Assembly (NCBI GenBank): GCA_039519185.1
Contig: CM076849.1
Coordinates: 70,675,784-70,739,783, forward strand
Source: Astragalus membranaceus
Lineage: Eukaryota > Streptophyta > Magnoliopsida > Fabales > Fabaceae
Direction of reading: 5' to 3'
Length of the DNA: 64,000 bases
Every line of letters begins with the position of its first letter. The stretch's first letter is position 1. Position numbers and translations under genes: made by a program. Of the stretch, positions 33,745-44,640 are shown one piece after another. The notes beneath the pieces are model-generated. The model was not told where the DNA came from and made no database searches. It saw only the letters and a list, made by a program, of their open reading frames with translations.

Positions 33745-34884
33745 TCAGGGGGGAATTGTAAAAAAGATCTTATTGCTTACACAACTTCCATTTTACAAGC
33801 CATGGGATCCAAGAATATGCTTTCATTCTTCATATGTCACTTGGTCTCTATGCTTCAAGCAATGGGACCCAGGAATAACTTTATAGAGGGAAAAGGTCAA
33901 GCTAATGACCATAAACGAGCGCTGCGTGGGAGGCAACCCACAGCTTAATGTATTTTTCGATTTGTTGAAAAATAAAATACCCCAGGGCCGAGTATCCTGA
34001 ACCAGACAGCCAGGTGAGCTCTCCTAAACCCCTTTTGTTTTATTTGAAAAATCATTGAGGACAATGCCTAGTCCAAGCATGGGGGGGTATTTTATTACTT
34101 TTATTAGGAATGTCTTTATTGCTTTGCCGAGTTTTTATCTTTTTGTACTTTGAGTTATATCTGCTCCCTCCATCACGAAACTTTGTGAACCTTAAGCATG
34201 TTTTAGATAAGCCTTTTCTGGACAAAAATAAATTTTCAAGTTTTCATTAGCAATCATCTAGGTGGACTGGTTGGGAACAACAAAATTGTATCATGGTTCG
34301 ATTTCTACTTCTAGGGCTTTTTCACACACACACTATTGAGACTATTTTCAGTTATTAAATCAAATAGAGGGACTGAAAAGAAACTAGTAACCTGGTTCTC
34401 TTGGTGACATTTACTAGATGCGCGGTTACTGGAGAAAAACGTCTGAGTTGGGGTATTCAAAAAAAAAAATTTATATATATGTATATATGCAAAACCAATT
34501 CAAAAATGCAAAAGTTAGTGCATTTTAAATGTCAAAATAAATGGTTAGCATATAAAATCAAAAAGAAAAGAAAAATGCTTGAATACCCAACGTATAAAGA
34601 CCCTCCTTTGAGACCCGGTCTTAGTAAATGGAGGACCCAAGCTTAAGAATGTTGGGGAACCGGTTCTATGATGACATTGATATCCTCTCTAGAGTACTGA
34701 TACTTTAAAGTTGTCTCTCAATTCCATAAAAAGCCCAAAATAGTAGCTCTCAAAACCAAAATGTTAGAATTGCCCCACAGTTCACTTAAGGTTTCGATAT
34801 GAAAATAATTTTCCTTCAGAATTGGCCTAACGATTTACACTGTTTTTGCTTGAGGACAAGCAAAGGTTCAAGCATAGGGGAGTT
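33745..34884 (+). other. Non-coding tail of the Athila-like element
   Basis: There is no pol or envelope-like ORF. It includes GCGCTGCGTGGGAGGCAACC near 33918, TGAGGACAATGCCTAGTCCAA near 34056 followed by AAGCATGGGGGGG, and at the end AAGCATAGGGGAG, the PPT, two bases before the right LTR. Confidence 0.75.
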
Positions 34885-36330
34885 TGATAAGTCTATTTTT
34901 AGAGTCTTTTTAATAGTTATTTTATTAAGTCTTTTTAGTATTTTAATTATATTTTTGATCTATTTTACTGCAAATGTTTACTTTTTATCTTCAGGTTTTA
35001 TTTTGAAGCAATTTCGACTGCTTTTGCCTCAGCAAGTTAGAATTCGACTGCATCTGTTAGAATTCGACAGCATCTGTCTCCCAGAATTCGACTGCATCTG
35101 TTAGAATTCGACAGCATCTGTCTCCCAGAATTCGACTGCATCTGTTAGACTTCGACAGCATCTGTCTCCTAGAATTCGACTGCATCTGTCAGAATTCGAC
35201 TGCATCTGTCTTCCAGAATTCGACTGCATCTGTCAGAATTCGACTGCATCTGTTTTCCAGAATTCGACAGCATCTGTCTCAGCAGGTTGGAATTCGACAG
35301 CATCTGTCTCAGCAGGTTGGAATTCGACAGCATCTATCTCAGCAGGTTGGAATTCGACTGCATCTGTCTCCCAGAATTCGACAGCATCTGTCTTTCAGAA
35401 TTCGACAGCAACACAAACTGGCGCAGAACTGGCGCAGGACAGGACACCATGGGCGCCAAGGGCGCCAAAATGCAGTCAAAATTGGATGCGCCCACTTGTT
35501 GATATTTTTGCCCACTTGTTGATGGATATTTTTGCCCACTTGTTGATGGATATTTTTGCCCACTTGAGGATGGCTTTTTGATGACTACCTTGGCCAACTT
35601 GATTTGCCACTTTTTCCTCTTTTGGACCATTTTACCCCTCATATTTTCCTATAAATAGAGGCTTGATCCTCACTTGTAACCAAGCTTGAATTTTGTTAGA
35701 AAATCAATGACAAGGTTTCCTCTAAGGTTCATGACTTCAATTTACTCTTCATGCTTTTTATGATTCTTGTTTATTTACTTTCTTGCCCTTTAAATTCTTG
35801 CTATTTATTTTCTTGCCCTTTTATTTTCCAAGTCATTTACTTTCCTTGCTATTTAATTTCTTGCACCTTTATTTTCCAAGTCATTTACTTTCTTGCCCTT
35901 TTACTTTCCAAGTCATTTACTTTCTTGCCCCTTTAATTTCTTGCACCTTTATTTTCCAAGTCATTTACTTTCTTGCACTTTTATTTTCCAAGTCATTTAC
36001 TTTCTTGCTCATTTACTTTCCTTGCTCTTTAACTTTCCAAGCAATTTACTTTCTTGTCATTTACAATTCCGCTATTTATGATTTTGCACTTTACCGCTTT
36101 CTTTTATTTTCTCGCTATTTAACTTTATGTTTTCTTCTCTTATTTTCTTTTCTCCTCTTTTGTCTACAATGATCATGAGTGAGTAGACTTTACTAAAACA
36201 TTCCTTCTTTCTAAAAACACTTTCTTTTCTGTTAATAAACTTTGAAAAATTAAATTGGTATTCACCTAGGCTCTCCCTGTGAAAAATTAAATTGGTATTC
36301 ACCTAGACTCGTGCACTTGCGAGGCTATCA
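34885..36330 (+). repeat. Right LTR of the Athila-like element
   Basis: 1,446 bp, against about 1,430 bp for the reassembled left LTR. It has more GAATTCGAC units (35039-35410, about 16 against 13), a TATA box at 35650-35658, and near 36282 a short duplication (GAAAAATTAAATTGGTATTC) in place of the sequence with GATCGATAACTC in the left LTR. Confidence 0.92.
35039..35410 (+). repeat. GAATTCGAC tandem array in the right LTR
   Basis: About 16 units of the GAATTCGAC(A/T)GCATCTGTC family, one mutated to GACTTCGAC. It is longer than the left-LTR array. Confidence 0.9.
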
Positions 36331-36335
36331 GCTTC

Positions 36336-36995
36336 TGAGAAGCTTCAACAGATAAAATCACGCTTGATCTTTACCTTCGATTGTTGTTTGTAGTTTCTGT
36401 TTCACACAGAACACCTTTTAACACCTATTTGTTGTTGTTTGCATGAACTGAATATGGTAGAAGTGGTTTTTCACGCCTTGAAGAACACACGCAGATTTCA
36501 GATTGTTTCTCCCTTAGAAACAGGTAGAGTCCCTATCTTTCTCTCTGATTTCCTTTGATTTCTGTGTTGTTTCAATCACTGAAATCACTGTTGCTAACTT
36601 GCTGTTTTGGTTCCCTTTTCTTTATGAGGTTTTACCTTCAACCACTTGTTGAAGGAGCTGTATCACAAGGAATTTTCAGAACCTGCACACGAAAAGAAAG
36701 CTACACACAGAAGGAGGGAAAGGCAGAGAACACTTAAGGTATAACTTTGTAAATTGTAAACTTTTATTGAATAAACTCTGTATATTTAAATCTGTGTGTA
36801 TACATTCTAATAGCATCCCTATATCTACAATGTAAATGAAAGTTTGTTTTAAGTATTAACAAACTTTAAAGGTAGTTACAAGTTGTTAGGCATAGTAACC
36901 ACTTGTAACTAATAAAACGTTTACCAACAGCTTTTTTGAACTAATATAGCCGTTGACTTGAAACAAACTCAGGTTTTTGAAAATTAAAACCAACA
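36336..36995 (-). repeat. 5' LTR (right) of the Copia, outer piece
   Basis: It matches 11166-11821 of the left LTR with scattered changes and ends AAAACCAACA, directly followed by the TSD GTTTT (36996-37000). Confidence 0.9.
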
Positions 36996-37570
36996 GTTTT
37001 ATTGGAAATTGAGTCAATTGACAATGTTGCTGCTGAAAGTGCTCTGCCTCAGGATGTCAAGAATTATGATGCTGCTGATTCGTGTGTAGTTTAGAGCAGT
37101 TTTTAGGTTGTAGCAATAAGATTTCTTTCGCTTCTGAGCGCCCTTCCAAGAAAAGAAAGCTTTTGGGTGGTGATGCTGGTTTTCTGCACTGCTCCTTTAA
37201 TGACTAGTCCTTGTGATGGGGACCAACCGTATTGTCATTATTGCGGCTTAGGAGATAGTGCCACTGGCAGGGATTCCAATCGCTTAATAGTCTGTGCTGC
37301 TTGTAAAGTTGCAGTTCACCGGAAATGTTATGACGTACGAGATGATGTAGACGAGTCTTGGTTATGTTCTTGGTGTAAGCAAAAGGGTGATGTTGATGAC
37401 TCAGTGAATCCTTGTGTTCTTTGTTCAAAGAAGGGTGGCGCTTTAAAACCAGTTAATAGTGCTGTGGAAGGTGCTGGGTCTACCCAGTTAGTGCACTTGT
37501 TTTGTTGGCTGTGGATGCCCGAGGTTTATATAGGTGATCTGAAGAAAATGGAGCATATTATCAATGTAGG
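36996..37570 (+). pseudogene. PHD-finger protein pseudogene, part 2 (PHD fingers)
   Basis: Coding sequence continues from part 1 (LLEIESIDNVAAESALPQDV), then TAG stops and frameshifts occur near 37091-37200 (ERPSKKRKLLGGDAG is in another frame). An open block at 37167-37570 holds the first PHD finger: QPYCHYCGLGDSATGRDSNR with VCAACKVAVHRKCYDVRDD and SWLCSWCKQK. The extended second finger starts with NPCVLCSKKGGALKPVNSA and VHLFCWLWMPEVYI. The Cys4-His-Cys3 spacing of the first finger is kept. The block ends at GTAGG (37566-37570) where the chromovirus enters. PHD fingers read histone tails. Damage upstream and a stop in part 3 make a working product unlikely. Confidence 0.88.
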
Positions 37571-37925
37571 TGTTATACAACCAAACTCAGCAAAAGAAAC
37601 AGCAGCCACTGGGGAGATAGGAAGGAAGAGTAACAGAAACAAAAAAGTGTGAAGTTAAGAGACTTCACTCACAACTATAAATAGTTGGTTAGAAAGGGAG
37701 GGAGTTAGTTAGATCATTTTGCACAATTCTCATCTCTGAGATTGTATTCCCTCTCTCTGATAATTCTCTTCTCTCTGGTTAGGGATTTCATTGTAAATCC
37801 TTTCTTCTTCTTGTTCCTTGATTGTACACTGATTCTGTACTACATATATTGAATTGAATTCCTTCTTCATTGTTGAGAGGAACCATATCACATTGCAATT
37901 GTCGATTGAATTGAGTATCGTAACA
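37571..37925 (+). repeat. 5' LTR of the chromovirus
   Basis: It starts TGTTATACAACC and ends GAGTATCGTAACA. The following TTGGTGCTTTTATC would be the PBS region. ACTATAAATAG near 37672 is a likely TATA box. Confidence 0.9.
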
Positions 37926-37944
37926 TTGGTGCTTTTATCTTGCT

Positions 37945-40177
37945 ATGGCAGAGAACACAAGATTCAAAGAATTAAGTACGGAAGTGAAACGTAATGCAGA
38001 GGAAGCAAACGTGATTCAACATTGTAGAAACGCAAATGCTGAAATTGCAGCAATTGATCGAAGCAACAGATGCGAAGGTGGATGATCGATTGGAGAAAAT
38101 GAACGATGCAATCGCAGTCATACTGCAACGATTACCGGATCCGACGACGGCACCGAGCTCTTCCCATGGTAACGCGAACTCACCGCTCAACCCTCCAGGT
38201 TCACACGCGACGCATACGTGAGGAGCATTGCAAATGCGACCGATCAAACTCGATTTTCCAGGATTTGATGGAAGTAACGTGATCGGATGGATCTTTAAAG
38301 CGGAACAATTATTCGATTACCATCACACACCAGACGCAGAGCGATTGACGACCGCATCAGTACACCTAGATCACGACATCGTTCCGTGGTTTCAGATGAT
38401 GCAGAAGAATAATCAATTTCGGAATTGGAAGTCCTTTACACAGGCGCTGGAACAGGACTTTGGACCCTCACCATACGATTGTCCTCGCGCGAGCTTGTTC
38501 AAGCTGGTACAGACTGGTACAGTTTCTGAATTCTATCTCGAATTTACTGCATTAGCTAATCGTTCTGAAGGATTAACCAATGAAGCAGTACTGGACTGTT
38601 TCATTAGTGGACTACAAGAAGATATAAGGAGAGATGTGAAATCCTTAGAACCTAGCAATTTGATTAGAGCAGTAGCAATAGCAAAATTGTTTGAAGAAAA
38701 ATATACTGGTAGTAGTAGGAATAAACAAGCATCAATTGGATTTAGAAATAATGGTGCAAATAATAGCCATAATACTGTTAATCAAAAAAATGCTGTGGCT
38801 GGAAATAGAAGTGAGCATGTTAGTGGCCAGAACAAAGGCACATTGCCTCCATTACTACCAACACCTAACACAAAACTTATGAATGTGAATGGAAAGAACG
38901 TGGCAATTAAAAGCATGTCAGCAGTAGAGATACAGCTGAGAAGAGACAAAGGGCTATGCTACTTTTGTGATGATAAATTTTCCTATACGCACAAGTGTCC
39001 TAACAAACATAAGTTCATGATGCTACAACTATCTGAAGATGAAGCTGAGGAGGAAGTAACAACTGAGACCACAACTGAGAAGGGACAGGACAGTGACAGA
39101 GAAGAACATCATCTCTCTCTCAATGCTATGAAGGGGGGAACTGGTGTTGGTACAATCAGATTCTCTGGGAGGATTGGACATATTCCTATTCAGATACTAG
39201 TGGATGGTGGTAACTCTGAGAATTTCGTACAGCCTAGGATTGTGCAGTGTTGGAAACTACCCGTGGAACCATTGCCCAGCTTTAGAGTGTTAATTGGGAA
39301 TGGCCAATATATGCAAACAGAAGGGTGGATTGAGAAACTCTCAGTGCAAGTGCAAGGGAATGAATTAACACTTCCAGTTTATGTTCTTCCTGTGGTTGGG
39401 ACAGATCTGATATTGGGATCATCATGGCTAGCTACATTGGGACCACATGTGGCTGATTATGCCACTGCAGTGCTTAAATTCTTCTATGAAAACAAGTTTG
39501 TAGTGCTGAAAGGTGACAAGAAAGAACAACCTAAAGAAGCACAACTCCATCAGTTGAAGAGGATGAACAACACTGATGCACTCTGTGAATGCTTTACTGT
39601 ACAGATGCTGCAACCAATGACAGATGGTGACAAGTGGCTAGAGCTACCAGAGGATATGGAACCTGAACTAGTCACCCTACTGCACACTTACAGACAAGTG
39701 TTTGATACACCTACTGGACTACCTCCTGATAGAGAACATAACCATTCAATTAATCTGGTGGCAGGGGCACAACCTGTAAAGGTGAGACCATACAGGTATC
39801 CGCACAGTCAAAAGGAGCAGATTGAGATCATGGTGCAGGAGATGTTGGATCAAAAGATTATACAACCTAGTACTAGCCCCTTCTCTTCCCCAATTGTATT
39901 GGTCAAGAAGAAAGATGGTAAATGGAGATTCTGTACGGATTATAGAGCATTAAATGCAATCACTGTTAAGGATACTTTCCCCATGCCTACTGTGGATGAA
40001 CTATTGGATGAACTATTTGGAGCACAGTACTTCTCCAAATTAGATTTAAGATCCGGATACCACCAAATTTTACTCCAACCAGAGGACAGGCATAAGTCAG
40101 CTTTCAGGACACATCATGGCCATTATGAATGGCTAGTGATGCCATTTGGCCTCACAAATGCACCAGCAACATTTTAG
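37945..40177 (+). pseudogene. Chromovirus gag-protease-RT, first part
   Basis: The frame opens at ATG 37945 (MAENTRFKELSTEVKRNAEE), shifts by one base near 38030, and meets TGA at 38219. From 38228 it is open: Gag (KLDFPGFDGSNVIGWIFKAE, LDHDIVPWFQMM), a zinc-knuckle-like CYFCDDKFSYTHKC near 38958, protease (IPIQILVDGGNSENFVQPRI, with D-G-G where D-S-G is usual), and RT (PSTSPFSSPIVLVKKKDGKW, FCTDYRALN, YFSKLDLRSGYHQI, MPFGLTNAPATF). A TAG at 40175-40177 replaces the glutamine codon that normally follows. Confidence 0.88.
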
Positions 40178-41476
40178 AGCCTTATGAATCACATCTTTCA
40201 GAAGGAGTTGAGGAAATTTGTCCTGGTCTTCTTCGATGATATCTTAGTGTATAGCAAGACTTGGAAGACCCACTTGGTGCACTTAGAAGTGGTCTTACAG
40301 ATTCTCAGGCAACAGCAATTGTATGCAAGGCTGTCAAAATGTTCTTTTGGACTACTAGAAGTGGAGTATTTGGGACATTCAGTTTCAGGCAAAGGAGTGG
40401 CAATGGACAAAGAGAAGGTTAAAGCTGTGCAAGAATGGACCAAACCTGGGAATGTGAAGCAAGTCAGGGGCTTCTTGGGCTTGACAGGATACTATAGAAG
40501 ATTTATCAAGTCTTATGCTAATATAGCAGGGCCACTTACAGATCTGTTGAAGAAAGAGAATTTTAAATGGACTGCAGAAGCTGAGACTGCTTTTGAAAAA
40601 TTAAAAGAGGCAGTAACTGGGGCACCAGTATTGAGATTACCTAACTTTGAGCAACCATTCACACTAGAGACAGATGCATCTGGAATTGGGGTGGGGGCAG
40701 TGCTAAGTCAGAATGGACACCCAATCGCATACTTCTCAAAGAAAATGGCTCCAAGAATGCAAAAACAGTCAGCCTATGCCAGGGAATTCTATGCTATCAC
40801 TGAAGCTATAGCAAAGTTTAGGCATTACCTACTGGGACACAAGTTCATTAATAAAACAGATCAAAAGAGTTTGAAGAACCTACTGGACCAATCACTGCAT
40901 ACACCCGAACAACAAGCTTGGCTCCACAAGTTTATGGGGTATGATTTTACAATTGAGTATAAACCAGGTAAAGAGAATGTGGCAGCAGATGCCTTGTCCA
41001 GAATGTTCTTTATGGCTTGGTCTGAACCTCAAGCCCACTTCATTGAAGAACTAAAGCAAGAGATTAGTAGTAATGAAGAATTACAAAAGATTGTGAAAGC
41101 CTGTAGCCATAAAGCTGAGACAGTGCCGTACTATTCTGTGAAGCAGAGTCTGTTGTACTGGAAGAATAGATTAGTGATTCCTGAGGGGAGCAATTTGATT
41201 CAGCAAATTCTCAAGGAGTATCATAGTTCACCTATTGGTGGACATGCTGGGGTGGCAAGAACTATGGCCAGAATTTCACCTCAATTTTATTGGCCAGGCC
41301 TTAAGAATGATGTAAGGGAGTTTGTTCAGTATTGTGTAATTTGCCAGCAAGCCAAAGTCAGTAATACACCTCCTGCAGGACTTCTACAACCCCTGCCAAT
41401 TCCAAATCAGGTGTGGGAAGACATAGCAATGGATTTCATAACTGGACTATCTAAGTCCTTTGGGTTCAACAGCTGA
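40178..41476 (+). pseudogene. Chromovirus RT, RNase H and integrase zinc finger
   Basis: In the same frame after the TAG: SLMNHIFQKE, RT catalytic FVLVFFDDILVYS (F-D-D type), the RT connection (VEYLGHSVSGKGVAMDKEKV, GFLGLTGYYRRFIKSYA), RNase H (FTLETDASGIGVGAVLSQNG, QSAYAREFYAITEAI, FTIEYKPGKENVAADALSR) and the integrase HHCC finger (YHSSPIGGHAGVARTMARI, YCVICQQAK). It ends DFITGLSKSFGFN then stops. The D,D-E catalytic core of integrase that should follow is missing. Confidence 0.9.
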
Positions 41477-41996
41477 AATGCAATCTTAATAAAGCTCAGC
41501 AGAGGATGAAAATGCAAGCTGATAAGCATAGGGTGGAGCTGCAGTTCAACATTGGTGATCATGTTCTAGTGAAGTTACAGCCATATCGCCAACATTCAGT
41601 GACACTAAGGAAGAACAACAAACTTTCTATGAGATACTTTGGGCCCTTTGAAATCGTGGAAAGAATAGGTTCAGTAGCTTATAAGCTGAAGCTTCCAGAA
41701 ACAACAAGAATTCACTCAGTTTTCCATGTAGCACAACTGAAGTTGTTCAAAGGAGAAGGAACAGAACCGTACTTGCCATTACCTTCAACCACTAATGAGT
41801 TGGGACCGGTTCTGGGACCTAGAGCAGTGCTAAGGACTCGGGTGGTAGTCAAAGGGAACATAGAAGTAACGCAGGCTTTGATCATGTGGGAGGAGAATGA
41901 TGAGTCAATAGCTACTTGGGAAGATGTGGAAGACCTGAAACAGCAACATCCTCACTTCAATCTTGAGGACAAGATCGCTTTTAAAGGAGAAGGTAT
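41477..41996 (+). pseudogene. Chromovirus integrase C-terminus and chromodomain-like tail
   Basis: Directly after the deletion point, in another frame, LKCNLNKAQQRMKMQADKHR leads into the GPY-type module (FNIGDHVLVKLQPYRQHSV, YFGPFEIVERIGSVAYKLKL, HSVFHVAQLK). Then comes a chromodomain-like tail: PRAVLRTRVVVKGNIEVTQA and LIMWEENDESIATWEDVEDL. Such tails guide integration to heterochromatin in chromoviruses. The frame runs into the 3' LTR. GAAGGAGAAGG-like purines before 41997 form the PPT. Confidence 0.88.
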
Positions 41997-42349
41997 TGTT
42001 ATACAACCAAACTCAGCAAAAGAAACAGCAGCCACTGGGGAGATAGGAAGGAAGAGTAACAGAAAAGTAAGTGTGAAGTTAAGAGACTTCACTCACAACT
42101 ATAAATAGTTGGTTAGAAAGGGAGGGAGTTAGTTAGATCATTTTGCACAATTCTCATCTCTGAGATTGTATTCCCTCTCTCTGATAATTCTCTTCTCTCT
42201 GGTTAGGGATTTCATTGTAAATCCTTTCTTCTTCTTGTTCCTTGATTGTACACTTATTTTGTACTACATATATTGAATTGAATTCCTTCTTCATTGTTGA
42301 GAGGAATCATATCACATTGCAATTGTCGATTGAATTGAGTATTTTAACA
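41997..42349 (+). repeat. 3' LTR of the chromovirus
   Basis: 353 bp, differing from the 5' LTR at a handful of places (for example AGAAAAGTAAGTG against AGAAACAAAAAAGTG, and TTTTAACA against TCGTAACA at the end). Confidence 0.9.
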
Positions 42350-42434
42350 GTAGGAGGCATCAAAGAAACTCGGAGAAAGGTGGTGTGTAATGTCTGCTAA
42401 TTGAAGTGTGGTGCATGTGTTCGGTGTAGTCATG
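42350..42434 (+). pseudogene. PHD-finger protein pseudogene, part 3
   Basis: After the chromovirus TSD the PHD frame resumes as GGIKETRRKVVCNVC, then TAA where a lysine codon is expected, then LKCGACVRCSHG with the G split by a 5' splice site (CATG/GTATGT at 42434). This belongs to the extended PHD finger. The next exon was not found downstream. Confidence 0.85.
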
Positions 42435-43145
42435 GTATGTTTCATTGCCTTCTTGTACTGTGCAATTTTTTTAGGCTAGTATTTTTAGTGTTTCGAAGCT
42501 ATAGCTGGGTTTTATGCAACAATGCTTTAATGTCACACAATGCAGTGTTTGTCTATTGTCCTCTGGTTGTTAATTTTTTTTTTATTTCTTGTCGATTGTA
42601 ACATTGCGGTAGGGTTATTTTTTGGTAAGATGACTTTGTGTCTGGACTTAACTTCCACCCTGATTAGTTGCGATCATTATGTTCTACAATTTTTTAATTT
42701 TATGTTACCTTCGCAGACCATATGTTTTAGTACGTCTGTGGTATCTCTTCATAAGTCCCGCTGTTTATTAATTACTTGCTTCCACAAATATAGTCGTTCT
42801 AATCAAGAGTTCAAACATCAAATTGATATAACACTAAGAGCTATTCTGTCTGACTAAAGTTGGAAAACATGCATTATCCTTTCTTACTTATTCTAGTGGT
42901 AACTGCTTAAATATTAATTAGGTTCAGCATTGGAGTTGTATTATATGTTACACGCCTTCTTCAAAAATTTAAGTGTTTGGAAACTTTTCATGTTCTTATC
43001 TTGAAAAATAGATTTCTTGGTATTTAATTCTGCACACCTGATTATGTTATTTTTACTAGCGGAAAGACGGGCACGGCGAGTCTTTTCCCTTTTGCTATTG
43101 CGCTACAATACATACTTATTTAGTCGTAGTTTTTATTTGTTAACA
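42435..43145 (+). other. Intron-like sequence downstream of the PHD exon
   Basis: T-rich DNA with a good 5' splice site at its start. No following PHD exon is recognisable. Small ORFs here have no domain. Confidence 0.5.
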
Positions 43146-43425
43146 GCATAGTTGTCAAAATCGCGTGCGACGAGTCCACCATCCCCCAGTGAGTTGAATC
43201 GTACGCAAAATCGGAAAAAGAGTAGAATCGTGCGATCATTGGTGGAATCGTATGATTTGGCGATTTCATTCGCGATTTTGCTTGAAATCGCAGCAGAAGC
43301 GCGCACAGAGAAAACAATGGAAACGGGTCGGATCGGCGTGAAAATCGATTCCAGTGCGGTGCTGGCGGCGAGATCTCCGCGCGGTGGAAAGCTGTTGTCG
43401 TGGTGGTTCTTCGTATTCTGGCCAG
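43146..43425. mobile_element. Possible hAT-type terminus
   Basis: It begins TAGTTGTCAAAATCGCG and has many short AATCG/CGATT motifs in both orientations over about 250 bases, a pattern seen in subterminal regions of plant hAT elements. No second terminus, TSD or transposase was found. The ORF across it is probably not a gene. Confidence 0.3.
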
Positions 43426-44279
43426 ATCTGCTTTTTGTGCTGCGAAGAAGAAAGAGGAGGAGCTATTCGTGTGAAGAAGAAGAAGAAATTGAAAAAACTA
43501 AAAAAGAGAAGAGGAAGTGATGTTACGGCGGCTGCAGGAAGACTCCCAAAAGGCCAAAACTAGGGTTCAGCTAACAAGTAAACTAGTTTCTAAAAATTAG
43601 GGTTAGTGAAATAGGCTTGCCCCAAAAAAGTGTATATTGTAAGTGACATTTAATTATTTTTGTGTAAAAAGCAAACATTTTTTCTAACCACACCCCCTCT
43701 TTTCCCTAACAATACCCCTTTTTGAATTAATAACCCCATTTTTCTAACCAAACCCCCTTTTCTCTAAAAAAACATTTTTCTGAATTAATAACCCCTTTTT
43801 ATCTAGAAAAAAAGTAGAATATTACAATTTTACTTATGATTTTACGAGTTTACGATTTTGAAATTACTTATGTGAAGTAGGTTTTTTTAAATTGGGCTCA
43901 ACAAAATGATATTAATGTGAGTAGCTTTTAAATAGAATCCAGTTTTGTTACATCTTTTGTGACCGGTCTTCCTTCTTTATCTTTTTCTCCTTCAATGTGA
44001 TATTAGGTTAAAGTTCTGTCCGGGATACCCATATTAGTATTTCCAAGTATTAAGAATCTTTTTATGTTTCTATTTTTTACTATATCAAGCACACTTAAGT
44101 AAATATTTGGACAAGGGGTTTAATCTGCTAGCAATTTAATGTATGAAATGAAATTGTACATTGAACTGTTTTTTTAAAGATAAACTGGAAATTATATTAT
44201 GTTGTGAAGATTATACAACCTTTTATATTGGCCTGGGACCGGGTATCTGGCTATTTAACTGTTATGGTAATAAGTAAAA
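43426..44279. other. AT-rich spacer
   Basis: CCCC/TTTT-rich low-complexity DNA at about 43680-43810. Nothing else recognised. Confidence 0.5.
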
Positions 44280-44640
44280 GGTCTCAGCAATATTTATACT
44301 CTCCTGCAAGGCCGAATAACAAACCGGCCCATAGCCAGAAAATCTAGCTCAATCAACCAACGGCTCAGATAACTCGGCGAGATCTGACGGCTCAAGATCG
44401 TCAGAACATACATCACATAAACTCTATAAATACCACCTTCAAATACTCATAAATGTAAGTAATTTTTCCCCAACCACCTCATATTTACTCAAACACTGAC
44501 TTGAGCTTCGGAGTGTTATTGCAGGTACAACACCGCCACGTCAAGATCGAATAAAGACCACCATCTCAAGATCGAACAAAGACCATTATCTCAAAATCGA
44601 ACAAGACCGTCACTTTAAGATCGCCACATTATCAATGATA
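44280..44640 (+). repeat. Degraded Gypsy LTR fragment
   Basis: A TATA box CTCTATAAATACC near 44421 is followed by TGACTTGAGCTTCGGAGTGT and TTGCAGGTACAACACC. This is the R/U5 motif pattern of Tat-type plant Gypsy LTRs. Four imperfect copies of CAAGATCGAACAAAGACC follow. Ends and TSD were not resolved. Its orientation is opposite to the pol remnant at 53100-54780. Confidence 0.5.

Larger units (their letters stand above)
18150..36330 (+). mobile_element. Athila-like Gypsy element, gag-only, in a Copia LTR
   Basis: The TSD GCTTC is present at 18145-18149 and 36331-36335. LTRs start TGATAAGTC and end GGCTATCA. The internal part (32020-34884) has a PBS TGGCGCCGTTGCCGGGGA, one gag ORF, and a non-coding tail with a PPT next to the right LTR. 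No protease, RT, RNase H or integrase is present. The PBS, the Gag sequence and the GGGAGGCAACCCAC motif near 33930 are typical of Athila/Cyclops elements. Its left LTR is split by the Ogre-like element 19018-31452. Without that, it would be about 5.7 kb. Confidence 0.92.
10656..36995 (-). mobile_element. Copia retrotransposon (host of three nested insertions)
   Basis: The element is flanked by GTTTT on both sides (10651-10655 and 36996-37000) inside PHD coding sequence. Its LTRs run TGTTGTAATATT...AAACCAACA on the plus strand. On the minus strand the order is 5' LTR (right), PBS, gag-protease-integrase-RT-RNase H, PPT, 3' LTR (left), the Copia order. Without the insertions it would be about 6.9 kb. 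It carries a CACTA element in RT and an 18-kb nest in the right LTR. The coding region has stop codons and frameshifts, and the two LTRs show scattered substitutions, so it is older than its passengers. Confidence 0.92.
37571..42349 (+). mobile_element. Chromovirus Gypsy element (Reina-like), integrase-deleted
   Basis: A 4,779-bp element flanked by the TSD GTAGG (37566-37570, 42350-42354) within PHD coding sequence. LTRs of 355 and 353 bp start TGTTATACAACC and end TAACA and match closely. The order gag, protease, RT, RNase H, integrase, chromodomain-like C-terminus and the small size fit the Reina group of chromoviruses. A frameshift, two nonsense codons and an out-of-frame deletion of the integrase core make it defective. 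Confidence 0.92.

Noticed and set aside
33745..34884. Envelope-like gene expected in some Athila elements
   Set aside because: No ORF of suitable length or membrane pattern is present between gag and the right LTR.
43152..43563. 122-residue ORF as a host gene
   Set aside because: It overlaps repetitive AATCG motifs of a possible hAT end and has a Lys/Glu-rich low-complexity tail.
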